A stretch of DNA of 8,553 nt, taken from NCBI GenBank assembly GCA_011046295.1, contig DSAV01000222.1, positions 1-8,553 of the forward strand. The letters run 5' to 3'. Made by a program: the position numbers and the translations under genes. The notes below the pieces were generated by a model. That model did no database searches. It was not told the DNA's origin and worked only from the letters and a program-made list of their open reading frames with translations. This DNA is from Deltaproteobacteria bacterium (GTDB taxonomy: Bacteria; Desulfobacterota; Syntrophia; Syntrophales; Smithellaceae). How positions within the stretch are numbered: the stretch's first letter is position 1; every line of letters starts with the position of its first letter. Below are positions 1-6,585 of the stretch, in pieces.

Positions 1-190
1 ACATGTTGATGTTGCATATGTTTTCTATCACGGGACAACATGAAAGTCAAGACAAAAATGCAATAAAATAATATTATTTCAAATACTTAAGCTAAAAACG
101 ACTTTTTACGAAACCATCACCTTTAACCTCTTAACAAAAGGCTGGAGAGGTGTTTATATTGAAGGTGATGAAGAAAAGTTCAATGATCTC

Positions 191-721
191 TTGAAATTAA
201 AAGAGGATTTTTCTGACCGGCTTCACACAATATGCGCCTTTGTAAACCATGAAGGACCAAATACCCTTGTTGAACTACTGCTCGGAACAGATATGTCTAA
301 GGATTTTGATCTGTTAAGCATTGATATCGATTCTTTTGATTGGCACGTGTGGTACTCTCTGATTAATTATCAGCCCAAAGTAGTAATTATTGAAATAAAT
401 AGCAGTATACCACCTGGTATTTTTCAAACACATAGGGATAGAGACATAATGGGTTCTAGTTTTACAGCGACCTTGGAATTGGGTAAAAGCAAAGGGTATA
501 CTTTAGTGTGTCACACAGGGAACATGTTTTTTGTCCGTGATGATTACGTTGCCGCAATTGGCTTGAGTAAAGTTGAGAGGGACTTCCCTGAAGTCTTATT
601 TGATTACACTTGGTGTTTAACGAATGAGATTATGCCTCATTACCGGCCTGAAGCTCCTAAGAAATTTTCAAAAAAGCTAAAAAGCAGAGTAAAAAGTCTT
701 TTTAATAGACTGAACCCCTAA
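191..721 (+). CDS. FkbM-like methyltransferase, 5'-truncated or decayed
   Basis: Resembles the C-terminal part of FkbM-type SAM-dependent methyltransferases found in polysaccharide clusters. The 176-residue frame has the hallmark DLLSIDID at residues 40-47, then PKVVIIEIN at 62-70 and NMFFVRDD near 111-118. Family members usually run to about 230-260 residues with an N-terminal SAM-binding VEFGAGDG-like segment; that segment is not seen here. The only start is TTG at 191 with no convincing ribosome binding site. The same frame stays open upstream to a TGA at 41-43, and family-like sequence (NLLTKGWRGVYIEGDEEKF) is encoded from about 125 to 181, before any ATG, GTG or TTG. I infer that the 5' end is lost or frameshifted and the gene may be a pseudogene. 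It lies 16 bp upstream of the radical SAM gene on the same strand. If active it would methylate a sugar, but the SAM site looks incomplete. Confidence 0.7.
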   Translation: MKLKEDFSDRLHTICAFVNHEGPNTLVELLLGTDMSKDFDLLSIDIDSFDWHVWYSLINYQPKVVIIEINSSIPPGIFQTHRDRDIMGSSFTATLELGKSKGYTLVCHTGNMFFVRDDYVAAIGLSKVERDFPEVLFDYTWCLTNEIMPHYRPEAPKKFSKKLKSRVKSLFNRLNP

Positions 722-725
722 ATCA

Positions 726-730
726 GGGAG
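726..730 (+). promoter_or_regulatory. Ribosome binding site of the radical SAM gene
   Basis: GGGAG lies 7 bp before ATG 738 and fixes that start. The FkbM-like frame just upstream has no comparable site before its TTG, which makes the contrast informative. Confidence 0.7.
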
Positions 731-737
731 TAGTAAA

Positions 738-1583
738 ATGGCCACCCTGGAAATAACAACACGAATCGGGTGTAAGAATAACTGTAGTTATTGCCCTCAG
801 GATGCCCTTGTAAAAGCTTATAAGGCCAGAAGTAATGTTTTTGAAATGAGCGTTGACCTTTTTAAAAGATGCATAGACAAGGTGCCTACGAGTGTTCGTA
901 TCGATTTCTCTGGAATGGCAGAACCGTGGCTGAACAGTGAATGCACCAAGATGGTGCTTTATGCTCATAACAAAGGATTTGATTTGGCAGTTTATACCAC
1001 GCTTGTTGGTATGGAACTGTTGGATATTGAGTTAATCAGGAATATCCCTTTCAGGATTTTTGAGGTTCATCTTCCTGATTCAGATTCGATGACAAACATT
1101 AAGGTAAATGATGCGTACCTTGAGAAGTTGAAAAAGGTTGGCGAAAGCGGCATCAGCGGCCTTGCTTATATGACAATTGGCAAGCTTCATCCCATAGTCA
1201 AAGGAGTTGTCGGTGACATTGTAAGTGAACATGGAGTAATCGATCGGGCCGGAAATCTCTCGGATTTTCACGGTATTGTACACCAGAAAAGGCTCACGGG
1301 CCTGATCAGGTGCAAAAGCTGTGGCAATGCTCTCAATCACAATGTTCTGCTACCGAACGGCGATGTGATTTTGTGCTGTATGGATTATGGCATGGGGCAT
1401 GTTCTAGGGAATCTTGCAACAATGGACTACGGCGACCTGTTTGCAAGTGATGACCACAGACTCTTGCAAAAGCATCTCGACGACGACTCTCTTGACATTA
1501 TATGCCGGTACTGCCATAACGCCAGGAAGAGCAAGTGGAATTTAATCCCCGGCACTCGGATCCTCAGACAAATCAGAGCTTGA
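738..1583 (+). CDS. Radical SAM/SPASM domain protein
   Basis: A 281-residue radical SAM enzyme. The CX3CX2C [4Fe-4S]/SAM motif is Cys12, Cys16 and Cys19 (GCKNNCSYC), very close to the N-terminus. FSGMAEPWLN at 57-66 is the usual strand following the GGE-like SAM-binding position. A C-terminal SPASM-like region carries Cys192 and Cys195, Cys213 and Cys214 after LPNGDVILC, and Cys256 and Cys259, enough to ligate an auxiliary Fe-S cluster. Such proteins occur in surface-glycan clusters and are often annotated only as radical SAM; the substrate cannot be read from sequence, though a sugar or sugar nucleotide is a fair guess from the neighbours. The start is ATG 738 with GGGAG at 726-730, spaced 7 bp. 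It follows the FkbM-like frame by 16 bp, probably in one transcript. Its 3' end overlaps the convergent glycosyltransferase gene by 11 bp, so no terminator fits between them. Confidence 0.92.
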   Translation: MATLEITTRIGCKNNCSYCPQDALVKAYKARSNVFEMSVDLFKRCIDKVPTSVRIDFSGMAEPWLNSECTKMVLYAHNKGFDLAVYTTLVGMELLDIELIRNIPFRIFEVHLPDSDSMTNIKVNDAYLEKLKKVGESGISGLAYMTIGKLHPIVKGVVGDIVSEHGVIDRAGNLSDFHGIVHQKRLTGLIRCKSCGNALNHNVLLPNGDVILCCMDYGMGHVLGNLATMDYGDLFASDDHRLLQKHLDDDSLDIICRYCHNARKSKWNLIPGTRILRQIRA

Positions 1584-2373
1584 GCAGACCGTTTTCGCAC
1601 TTGAAAGGAATGTCTTTGCGATAAAGATAATTAACGTTTGGTCCTTCCCGCCAGTGTTTCCCGCCGAGTTCTTGTGGATGCCAGAGATGGAGCACTTTCG
1701 CTTTACTGATCGCAGAATAGCCTTGGATCCCTGCATTTAAGAAGCGCATTGAAAGATCCTCATCTTCCCCGCCCCATCCGACAAAGTTTTCATCATAGCC
1801 ATTGACGTATTCCATGTCTTTCCGATGGATTGAGAAATGGCTGCTGCATTGGGGTTTGCGCGGCCCCACCAGATGGAGCCTTCTGAGAATCGAATACTTT
1901 ATGAATTTTAAATGTTCCCTCGTAATGGGCCGTTCAGAAAGACTAGCGTAAAGGGAAACAAGTGAATCCGGCCGGAGTTCCTGCTGGAAGAGATTTTTTG
2001 TCTCATTTTCTGGTAGATATTTGCAAAGACCGGCGACAAAACGTCCGCGTTTCGCAGCTCTTAGGTGTTCTCTGATTGTGCCCGGCAGAATAGCGAAATC
2101 GCAGTCCAGAAAGATCAGATAATCTCCTTTGGCGGCTCGAATGCCATTGTTTCTTGATGCGGCAAGACGAAATCCTTTTTTTTCTTGCCAGACGTGCCGG
2201 ATGGGAAAATTGTAAGAAGAAATCATCTTTTTAAGGCTTGATACTGTTTCTTCACTGGAACCGTCGTCTGTGATGATGATTTCATCAAAGTCATCGACAC
2301 TGAACTTGAGCGAGTCCAGACAACATTTGAGATGACGAAGCCGTTCATAAAAACAGATAATGATGCTGACCAT
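1573..2373 (-). CDS. GT2-type glycosyltransferase with GT7-like C-terminal motif
   Basis: A 266-residue GT-A fold glycosyltransferase. The N-terminal strand VSIIICFYER and the nucleotide-binding DDGSS (36-40) are typical of GT2. LDCDF at 89-93 supplies the DXD metal and nucleotide-sugar motif. GWGGEDEDL at 199-207, preceded by NGYDE (191-195), is the C-terminal signature of the GT7/chondroitin-synthase-like group and normally contains the catalytic acidic residues; a late H-x-W-H (228-231) also fits. The protein is probably cytosolic or peripheral to the inner membrane, since no transmembrane segment is evident. Donor and acceptor cannot be told; related enzymes transfer GalNAc, Gal or similar sugars. 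It is the last gene of the leftward operon, starting 3 bp after the GT10 stop codon, so co-translation is likely, although its Shine-Dalgarno sequence is weak. Confidence 0.92.
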   Translation of the reverse strand: MVSIIICFYERLRHLKCCLDSLKFSVDDFDEIIITDDGSSEETVSSLKKMISSYNFPIRHVWQEKKGFRLAASRNNGIRAAKGDYLIFLDCDFAILPGTIREHLRAAKRGRFVAGLCKYLPENETKNLFQQELRPDSLVSLYASLSERPITREHLKFIKYSILRRLHLVGPRKPQCSSHFSIHRKDMEYVNGYDENFVGWGGEDEDLSMRFLNAGIQGYSAISKAKVLHLWHPQELGGKHWREGPNVNYLYRKDIPFKCENGLLKL

Positions 2374-2376
2374 TTT

Positions 2377-3336
2377 TTAAAAGTTTCTAGTTTTTCTCAG
2401 TTTATAAATAAAGCGGTTCAAGGAGGCCCTTAGGCTTCTTTTGTATGGAGGAATGGTAATATGCTTTTTTATCCTATCCTTTGTGGAAGAAGAGGCCCTG
2501 ATTTGTTCGGCAATGAACGGAAAAAGTTGATAACGATTCAGCACCAAATCTCGTGCTTCTTCAAGAGCGGAAAGCCGCCTTTTCCAGGACTTTTTTTCAA
2601 TCTCCAATTTGATGACCCCGATACACGATCCCGGGTCATTGATGTCAATTTTTATAAATGAATCTGATGGGAAATATTTATCAATATTCTTGCAGCCATA
2701 ATAGAGCGGGACTGTCCAGGCAAGAAAACAATCGGCGATTTTTTCCGTCCAGTAGTCGAAGCTGCTGCTGTTTTCAATAGCCAGGGAAAACTCATATGGT
2801 GCGAGCCCATCCCACTTGTCATCGATAGGTCGTACGGCTCTTCCGAAAAGATCAATATCCAGGTTTTTGTCTGCTTGGATTACCTTGAGCAGCTTGAACC
2901 GCCTCGCATGACCTGGCAAGTCATTAGCATTGCCGATGATGCCGGATATTTTTTTTGTTTTGCGGGGAGGTTCCATGTCGATGAGCTGGTCGTAGTTCTT
3001 GTCAACGTGCCACGGCAGAGCTGGATGGGACGTTATATACTTTTTCCCCTGTGATGGAGGGTGATGGGTAAACACCTTAGCAAAAAAGTCGTGTCCTTCA
3101 ATGAGCCAGTCGCTATGCCCCCTATAGTAAGGCTCCTGCATAACAGCCCAAATGTTCTGAGCGGGGCAATATGCTTGCACCTCCCTTTGCATGAGGTTGT
3201 TGAGAAATACCAGATAGTCGCATTCTTCGATCGGGCCGCAAACAAACTGTATCCCTTCCCATATGCCGTTGCCGCGGGGGGTCTGGCGTAAGATATCGGG
3301 GAAATCCCAGTTTTTAACGATTCGTACAATTGTCAT
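2377..3336 (-). CDS. GT10 family fucosyltransferase-like protein
   Basis: A 319-residue protein with the diagnostic alpha-1,3/1,4-fucosyltransferase (GT10) block at residues 181-214: YEFSLAIENSS, then DYWTEKIADCFLAW, then VPLYYG. In this family the block binds GDP-fucose, with the Glu and Lys of the TEK stretch contacting the nucleotide sugar. The N-terminal half (for example LNNLMQ, MQEPYY, FTHHPP) matches the acceptor-side Rossmann domain of the short bacterial members. The C-terminus is basic (KRSLRASLNRFIYKLRK, about 299-315) and could attach to the membrane, as in Helicobacter FucTs. The natural donor is probably GDP-L-fucose, but other GDP-6-deoxyhexoses or heptoses are possible. ATG 3336 is preferred because the next in-frame ATG upstream (3348) meets a stop two codons later. 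It lies 83 bp downstream of the large glycosyltransferase and 3 bp upstream of the GT2 gene. Confidence 0.92.
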   Translation of the reverse strand: MTIVRIVKNWDFPDILRQTPRGNGIWEGIQFVCGPIEECDYLVFLNNLMQREVQAYCPAQNIWAVMQEPYYRGHSDWLIEGHDFFAKVFTHHPPSQGKKYITSHPALPWHVDKNYDQLIDMEPPRKTKKISGIIGNANDLPGHARRFKLLKVIQADKNLDIDLFGRAVRPIDDKWDGLAPYEFSLAIENSSSFDYWTEKIADCFLAWTVPLYYGCKNIDKYFPSDSFIKIDINDPGSCIGVIKLEIEKKSWKRRLSALEEARDLVLNRYQLFPFIAEQIRASSSTKDRIKKHITIPPYKRSLRASLNRFIYKLRKTRNF

Positions 3337-3419
3337 AGGTCAGTTCATGGAAAGTTATCAAATTCCACTCGCTATGTCGAGGAGCCGAAAATTTTTATCA
3401 GAGTCGATTGCAGAAAGTT

Positions 3420-5051
3420 TCATAATTCATTTTTTCTTGAACGATAAAACTTTTCATTAGGATATTGCTGAGGACAAGGGTCATCCATTCGCTTCGGCTG
3501 TTCGAACATTCCGTGTATGCCGCAAGGATCGTATTTGTACTTGTTTTCAATGAATTTTTTGTTGAACAGGCTGTATTTTGTACCTGAATGGCATTTGATG
3601 TTAAGAGGCTTATAACTGTGCACGGTTTCATCGGCAAAATTTTTAAAACACTTCATTTTATAATTCGCAATAGGCTGGCGAAACTCTTGATAATACCTCC
3701 ATGTCATATCTCCGTCCTCTTCACCGATCCCCAAGAGCCGCTCATCAAAATAACCCAGATAGTCAATTTCTTCACGGCTCAGAAGAAAGTGCGACCATGA
3801 GTTGTTGATAATAAAAGACTTGCCATTATTTTTCCTAATGTTTTCTATTAAATGCTGGAGGAATTTTTTGTCGGTAATGTCTATGTCATCATTCAGCATT
3901 AGTATATAATCATGGGTCGCATGGATGGCAAGAGTATTCCAGAGTTTTGCAACCCCTCTGAAACGAGGGAAGAATATCGGGTAGGTTTTTTCATAATCGG
4001 CGAGAAATTGCAGGATGTTTTTTCTATAAGTTTCATCAAATGCTTGTTCATGCTCGCCGTTGACGGCAACTACAATTTCTACATCGCGGTCATATTCCCT
4101 GATTCTTTTTAGAATAGGCACAAAGTATTTTTCGAAACGGTCAGCAAAAGTCGTGATGCCGATTGAGATAGATACAGCTAAGTCAACGGCTTCAGGAAGA
4201 TGTTTTTTGATTTGAGTCTCGGCAACCCATTTAAGCACGTGCGAAATCCTGCTCTTGAGCGGGGTAGTTCTTTTCCGGTGAAGATCAAACAGTGTGCCAT
4301 ATGGGGAGTTCCGGTATGGTGTTTGGGAGTATTGCACCCCGGCAGGAAGTTCTCCCGCTTTTCTGAACTGTTCAAGTTTTAAATGGTTGCCAAACTGAGA
4401 GGGATCTCTGAAAATCTCAATTTGTTTTTTCCTCGCCAATATGGATAAGACAGACTGGTCGTGCCGGTGATCCAAAAAATCCGGGTAATTTCTAAGACCG
4501 CAAGTGTTCGGCTGATCCGTTAAGATTCTTGAATCCTCACAGTAGGAAAGCCATTCCTCAATAAATTCAGTATCTTTTGTGTTTTTTTGATAGAAATGCG
4601 GAGAGCCTGCAACTTGTTCTGCATGGTGGATTTCTGCATAATCTGCATCCATAAGGAGGAGACAGTCTCTTTTCGTCCATTTTATATTTGTATGCTTGCC
4701 TGTAAAACTTGGAACCTGAAAGAAGAGCAGCCCTTGCTGTTTCAGGCATATATCGATCAGTGGCTGCACGCTCTCAATTACCTCCGCACCGCTGTCACTA
4801 TATATGACAATGTCGCCCTCATTGGCCTGTTTCATTGCTTCAAGTATAATGAACGGCTTCCAAAGCCAGTAGCCCGCTCCCCTTTCGTGGTCCAGTATCA
4901 CTTTGTTTTTTTGATAAAATTCCGTTTTTTTTAGGTCAACATCGGTAAATGGAATGCACTCGTCAACGCCAAACTGCAACGCGGATTTATTCAGCGTTTT
5001 TTGGGATTTATAAAAATTCGGCGTGGCAAAACTGACCAGATAGACTTTCAT
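3420..5051 (-). CDS. Two-domain glycosyltransferase (N-terminal GT-A-like plus C-terminal GT2-like)
   Basis: A 543-residue protein that reads as two fused transferases. Domain 1 (about 1-265) has GAGYWLWKP at 58-66, YSDSG at 84-88 (a DXD-like site) and DHRHDQSVLS at 194-203. This pattern occurs in uncharacterised polysaccharide-cluster glycosyltransferases, where the final DQS is conserved. After a linker, domain 2 (about 288-500) begins with the strand LAVSISIGIT, has LNDDID at 386-391 as the metal site and GIGEEDGDMTWR at 441-452 as the probable catalytic acidic motif. No signal peptide or membrane helix is visible. It is the first gene of the leftward operon. The start at 5051 lacks a good Shine-Dalgarno sequence but matches the natural N-terminal strand MKVYLVSFAT. 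A bifunctional enzyme adding two successive residues is a reasonable inference; sugars are unknown. Confidence 0.87.
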   Translation of the reverse strand: MKVYLVSFATPNFYKSQKTLNKSALQFGVDECIPFTDVDLKKTEFYQKNKVILDHERGAGYWLWKPFIILEAMKQANEGDIVIYSDSGAEVIESVQPLIDICLKQQGLLFFQVPSFTGKHTNIKWTKRDCLLLMDADYAEIHHAEQVAGSPHFYQKNTKDTEFIEEWLSYCEDSRILTDQPNTCGLRNYPDFLDHRHDQSVLSILARKKQIEIFRDPSQFGNHLKLEQFRKAGELPAGVQYSQTPYRNSPYGTLFDLHRKRTTPLKSRISHVLKWVAETQIKKHLPEAVDLAVSISIGITTFADRFEKYFVPILKRIREYDRDVEIVVAVNGEHEQAFDETYRKNILQFLADYEKTYPIFFPRFRGVAKLWNTLAIHATHDYILMLNDDIDITDKKFLQHLIENIRKNNGKSFIINNSWSHFLLSREEIDYLGYFDERLLGIGEEDGDMTWRYYQEFRQPIANYKMKCFKNFADETVHSYKPLNIKCHSGTKYSLFNKKFIENKYKYDPCGIHGMFEQPKRMDDPCPQQYPNEKFYRSRKNEL

Positions 5052-5102
5052 TAGATGTCAAGCCAGCAAGGTTGAGAATATTGAAATAGTCGTCTGTTGA
5101 GG

Positions 5103-5131
5103 TTTCTAAATAAAATAATGGGGTTTGTCAA
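5103..5131 (-). promoter_or_regulatory. Candidate sigma70 promoter of the glycosyltransferase operon
   Basis: Read leftwards, TTGACA (5131-5126) is a perfect -35, followed by a 17-bp spacer and TAGAAA (5108-5103), a 4/6 match to the -10. Transcription would begin near 5096, leaving about a 45-nt leader before ATG 5051. This is motif matching only. Confidence 0.55.
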
Positions 5132-5134
5132 ACC
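5122..5134. promoter_or_regulatory. Palindrome over the -35 of the glycosyltransferase promoter
   Basis: GGTTTG-T-CAAACC is a perfect inverted repeat with 6-bp arms and a 1-bp centre that covers the candidate -35 hexamer. A repressor bound here would block the leftward promoter. The regulator is unknown; the two XRE-type proteins encoded nearby are possible but unproven candidates. Confidence 0.35.
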
Positions 5135-5192
5135 TTTCTTTTACAACTGCTGAAGAGTTTTCCTCATAACTTACTGTAATCATTAAGCCGTT

Positions 5193-5210
5193 TTTTGAAA
5201 ATTCTCAAAA
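5193..5210. promoter_or_regulatory. Palindrome upstream of the HigA-like gene (site 1)
   Basis: TTTTGA-AAATTC-TCAAAA is an 18-bp palindrome with a single mismatched pair. It lies about 90 bp before the preferred higA start and could be an operator or part of one. Confidence 0.35.
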
Positions 5211-5224
5211 CGTGGTGTCACAGA

Positions 5225-5236
5225 ATATGCGCATAT
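5225..5236. promoter_or_regulatory. Perfect palindrome upstream of the HigA-like gene (site 2)
   Basis: ATATGCGCATAT is a perfect 12-bp palindrome that overlaps a -10-like TATATT at 5234-5239. HigA antitoxins typically autoregulate by binding palindromes over their promoter, so this is the best operator candidate. No clear -35 is seen at 16-18 bp. If TATATT is the -10, the TTG at 5238 cannot be the start, which favours ATG 5301. Confidence 0.45.
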
Positions 5237-5300
5237 ATTGCTTCCCGGTCTGGATAATGGTATGTTAGCTGAAAATCGGGGAACCTCCAACAGGCCGCTC

Positions 5301-5603
5301 ATGAAAAAAAAGCTGCATCCCGTACATCCGGGTGAGGTTCTTTTGGAAGAATTTCTCAAGCCGATGGGTATAAGTCAGAATAGACTTGCGCTGAACATCG
5401 GCGTACCTGCGCGGAGAATAAACGAGGTTGTCCTTGGAAAACGGAGCGTTACGGCAGATACTGCCCTCAGGCTGGCAAGGTTTTTTGGAACATCAGCCGA
5501 ATTCTGGCTTGGTTTGCAGGCACAGTACGACTTAGATGTTACCGCTGAGAAACTGGGCGAGCGATTGGAACGGGAAGTGAAGACATATGCAACGGCTGGA
5601 TAA
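5301..5603 (+). CDS. higA: HigA-family antitoxin, orphan
   Basis: A 100-residue XRE-type antitoxin. LHPVHPGEVLLEEFLKPMGI at residues 5-24 is the conserved HigA/VapI opening. The helix-turn-helix spans about 24-46 (SQNRLALNIGVPARRINEVV), and FFGTSAEFWLGLQ (61-73) is the typical dimerisation segment. HigA binds and neutralises the HigB mRNA interferase and represses its own operon. The frame is open back to TTG 5238, but ATG 5301 matches the usual family N-terminus and length (about 95-105 residues); only a weak CAGG precedes it. In canonical higBA loci the toxin lies immediately upstream. Here the upstream 250 bp contain no recognisable HigB, so this is an orphan. Function as a solitary regulator, or as an antidote to a toxin encoded elsewhere, is inference. 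Confidence 0.9.
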   Translation: MKKKLHPVHPGEVLLEEFLKPMGISQNRLALNIGVPARRINEVVLGKRSVTADTALRLARFFGTSAEFWLGLQAQYDLDVTAEKLGERLEREVKTYATAG

Positions 5604-5642
5604 AGAGGACTTGCGTAAGCGTATCTTTTTTGATACGATGTC

Positions 5643-5839
5643 ATGAATAAGCCCATCCTATCTGTAAAGTTCTTCCATACCGATGGGAAGTTCGTAGCCA
5701 TCTTGAAGGCCGGATTTCTAGAGTGCTATTTACTGTGGTTGGCGGCCAAATGGTGTTGCTTCATGCCTTTATCAAGAAGTCACAGAAGACACCTCGACCA
5801 GATTTAGAGATGGCAAAGGCCCGTAAGAATCAGTTATAG
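5643..5839 (+). pseudogene. HigB/Gp49-type toxin pseudogene with internal out-of-frame deletion
   Basis: Two pieces of one RelE-superfamily toxin (phage Gp49-like/HigB group) lie in different frames. From ATG 5643 comes MNKPILSVKFFHTD, a family-like N-terminus. In another frame, open from 5651 to the TAG at 5837-5839, the C-terminal half reads RWEVRSHLEGRIS, then RVLFTVVGGQMVLLHAFIKK, SQKTP and a basic tail KARKNQL. In intact members of about 110 residues these parts are separated by some 45-55 residues. The join is near 5680-5687 and the frames do not match, so no functional product is expected; reading on from 5643 gives unrelated sequence ending at a TAG after residue 54. The stop codon overlaps the AGGAGG of the following antitoxin gene, the normal toxin-then-antitoxin layout. 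It shows a deletion rather than simple substitution decay, because both flanking parts remain well conserved. Confidence 0.8.
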
Positions 5840-5843
5840 GAGG
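5838..5843 (+). promoter_or_regulatory. Strong ribosome binding site inside the toxin stop codon
   Basis: AGGAGG, 5 bp before ATG 5849, shares its first two bases with the TAG that ends the toxin remnant. This fixes the antitoxin start and preserves the translational-coupling arrangement of the original operon. Confidence 0.75.
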
Positions 5844-5848
5844 CGTGT

Positions 5849-6145
5849 ATGAGTAATCAGCATATTGGTAGCGATTTTGATGACTTTTTAAAGGAAGAGG
5901 GCATCCGAGAAGAGGTAACCGCAGCAGCTATTAAGCGCGTTATTGCCTGGCAGTTGGCAGAAGCCATGAAGAGAATGCACATAACAAAGACTGAAATGGC
6001 AGCTCGTATGCACACGAGCCGTGCTGTTGTAAATCGGTTGCTGGATGAAGATGATACCAGCATTACCTTGGCTACACTGGCGCGCGCTAGTTTGGCAGTA
6101 GGTATTCCACTGAAAATTGAGCTTTTATCAAACACAGAGGCATAA
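5849..6145 (+). CDS. XRE-family antitoxin of a HigB/Gp49-type module
   Basis: A 98-residue helix-turn-helix protein. An acidic N-terminus (DFDDFLKEEGIREEV, 9-23) is followed by a helical segment and an HTH at about 46-66 (TKTEMAARMHTSRAVVNRLL), then SITLATLARASLAVGIPLKI (71-90). This layout, with a start EVTAAAIKRVIAWQLAEAM before the HTH, is the antitoxin paired with Gp49-type HigB toxins. Here the partner upstream is broken. In the family the protein neutralises the toxin and represses the operon; alone it would be a DNA-binding regulator. The full-length intact frame and strong ribosome binding site suggest it is still expressed. It is followed after 47 bp by the DUF2442 gene on the same strand. 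Confidence 0.88.
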   Translation: MSNQHIGSDFDDFLKEEGIREEVTAAAIKRVIAWQLAEAMKRMHITKTEMAARMHTSRAVVNRLLDEDDTSITLATLARASLAVGIPLKIELLSNTEA

Positions 6146-6181
6146 CGAGTCTCCAGCGAACCCTAACAGAAACAGGATCAT

Positions 6182-6186
6182 GGAGG
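6182..6186 (+). promoter_or_regulatory. Ribosome binding site of the DUF2442 gene
   Basis: GGAGG, 6 bp before ATG 6193, decides between this start and the out-of-frame ATG at 6188. Confidence 0.65.
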
Positions 6187-6192
6187 CATGGT

Positions 6193-6486
6193 ATGAGCAT
6201 TGTGGCTGATATAATCGAACCCCGGCTTATGGATATCCGCATTACGGAAGAAGAGATTATCGCGCACCTCCTCGATGGCCGCACCATCAGCGTTCCGCTG
6301 GCTTGGTCATGGCGACTGTCCGAGGCAACCTCTGCCCAACGCCAAAATTATGAGATCATCGGAGATGGGTTAGGCGTCCATTGGCCGGAAATAGATGAGG
6401 ATATAAGTGTGGAGGGGATGCTGTGCGGTAATCCGGCAAGACCACCTAAGCGCGGCGCACCAGGATTAACCGGCACACTTTCATGA
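6193..6486 (+). CDS. DUF2442 domain protein, orphan
   Basis: A 97-residue DUF2442 protein. The family core is plain: DGRTISVPLAWSWRL at 28-42 (beta hairpin), QNYEIIGDG near 51-59, and GVHWPEIDEDISVEGML at 61-77. DUF2442 proteins are small, have no established biochemical activity, and are often encoded immediately after a DUF4160 protein in a toxin-antitoxin-like pair. No DUF4160 gene fits in the 47 bp upstream, so this copy is separated from its usual partner. ATG 6193 is chosen because GGAGG at 6182-6186 lies 6 bp before it; the nearby ATG 6188 stops after two codons. The last 15 residues (RPPKRGAPGLTGTLS) go beyond the usual end of the domain and may be a recent extension. It could be co-transcribed with the XRE antitoxin gene. 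Confidence 0.87.
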   Translation: MSIVADIIEPRLMDIRITEEEIIAHLLDGRTISVPLAWSWRLSEATSAQRQNYEIIGDGLGVHWPEIDEDISVEGMLCGNPARPPKRGAPGLTGTLS

Positions 6487-6585
6487 AGGGCCGTAGGCTC
6501 TGTCTTCGAACCAATTTGGCCAGCCTAAAACGCTCCAGCAGACGCGGCGGCTGAAAGGAATGACAAAGCGCCGAAGTTCAAAATG

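Noticed and set aside
3..68. Frame encoding SQDKNAIK as a displaced N-terminus of the FkbM-like gene
   Set aside because: The SQxGQDK-like opening of such enzymes is suggestive, but the match is only a few residues and the distance to the conserved part is too short.
723..968. Antisense frames within the radical SAM, glycosyltransferase and hldA genes
   Set aside because: Open frames opposite clearly recognised genes, with no family resemblance or ribosome binding sites; treated as shadows.
5052..5300. A HigB toxin upstream of the HigA-like gene
   Set aside because: All three plus-strand frames were read; none shows the HigB C-terminal signature. The PGLDNG string at the TTG 5238 frame is too short to claim as a remnant.
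6529..6580. Possible integron attC-like site (GCCTAAAACGCTCCAGCAG... with CAGC/GCTG arms)
   Set aside because: The left part resembles attC arms, and TA/DUF2442 genes are common integron cassettes, but no matching GTTRRRY right end was found and the other genes here have no such site between them.
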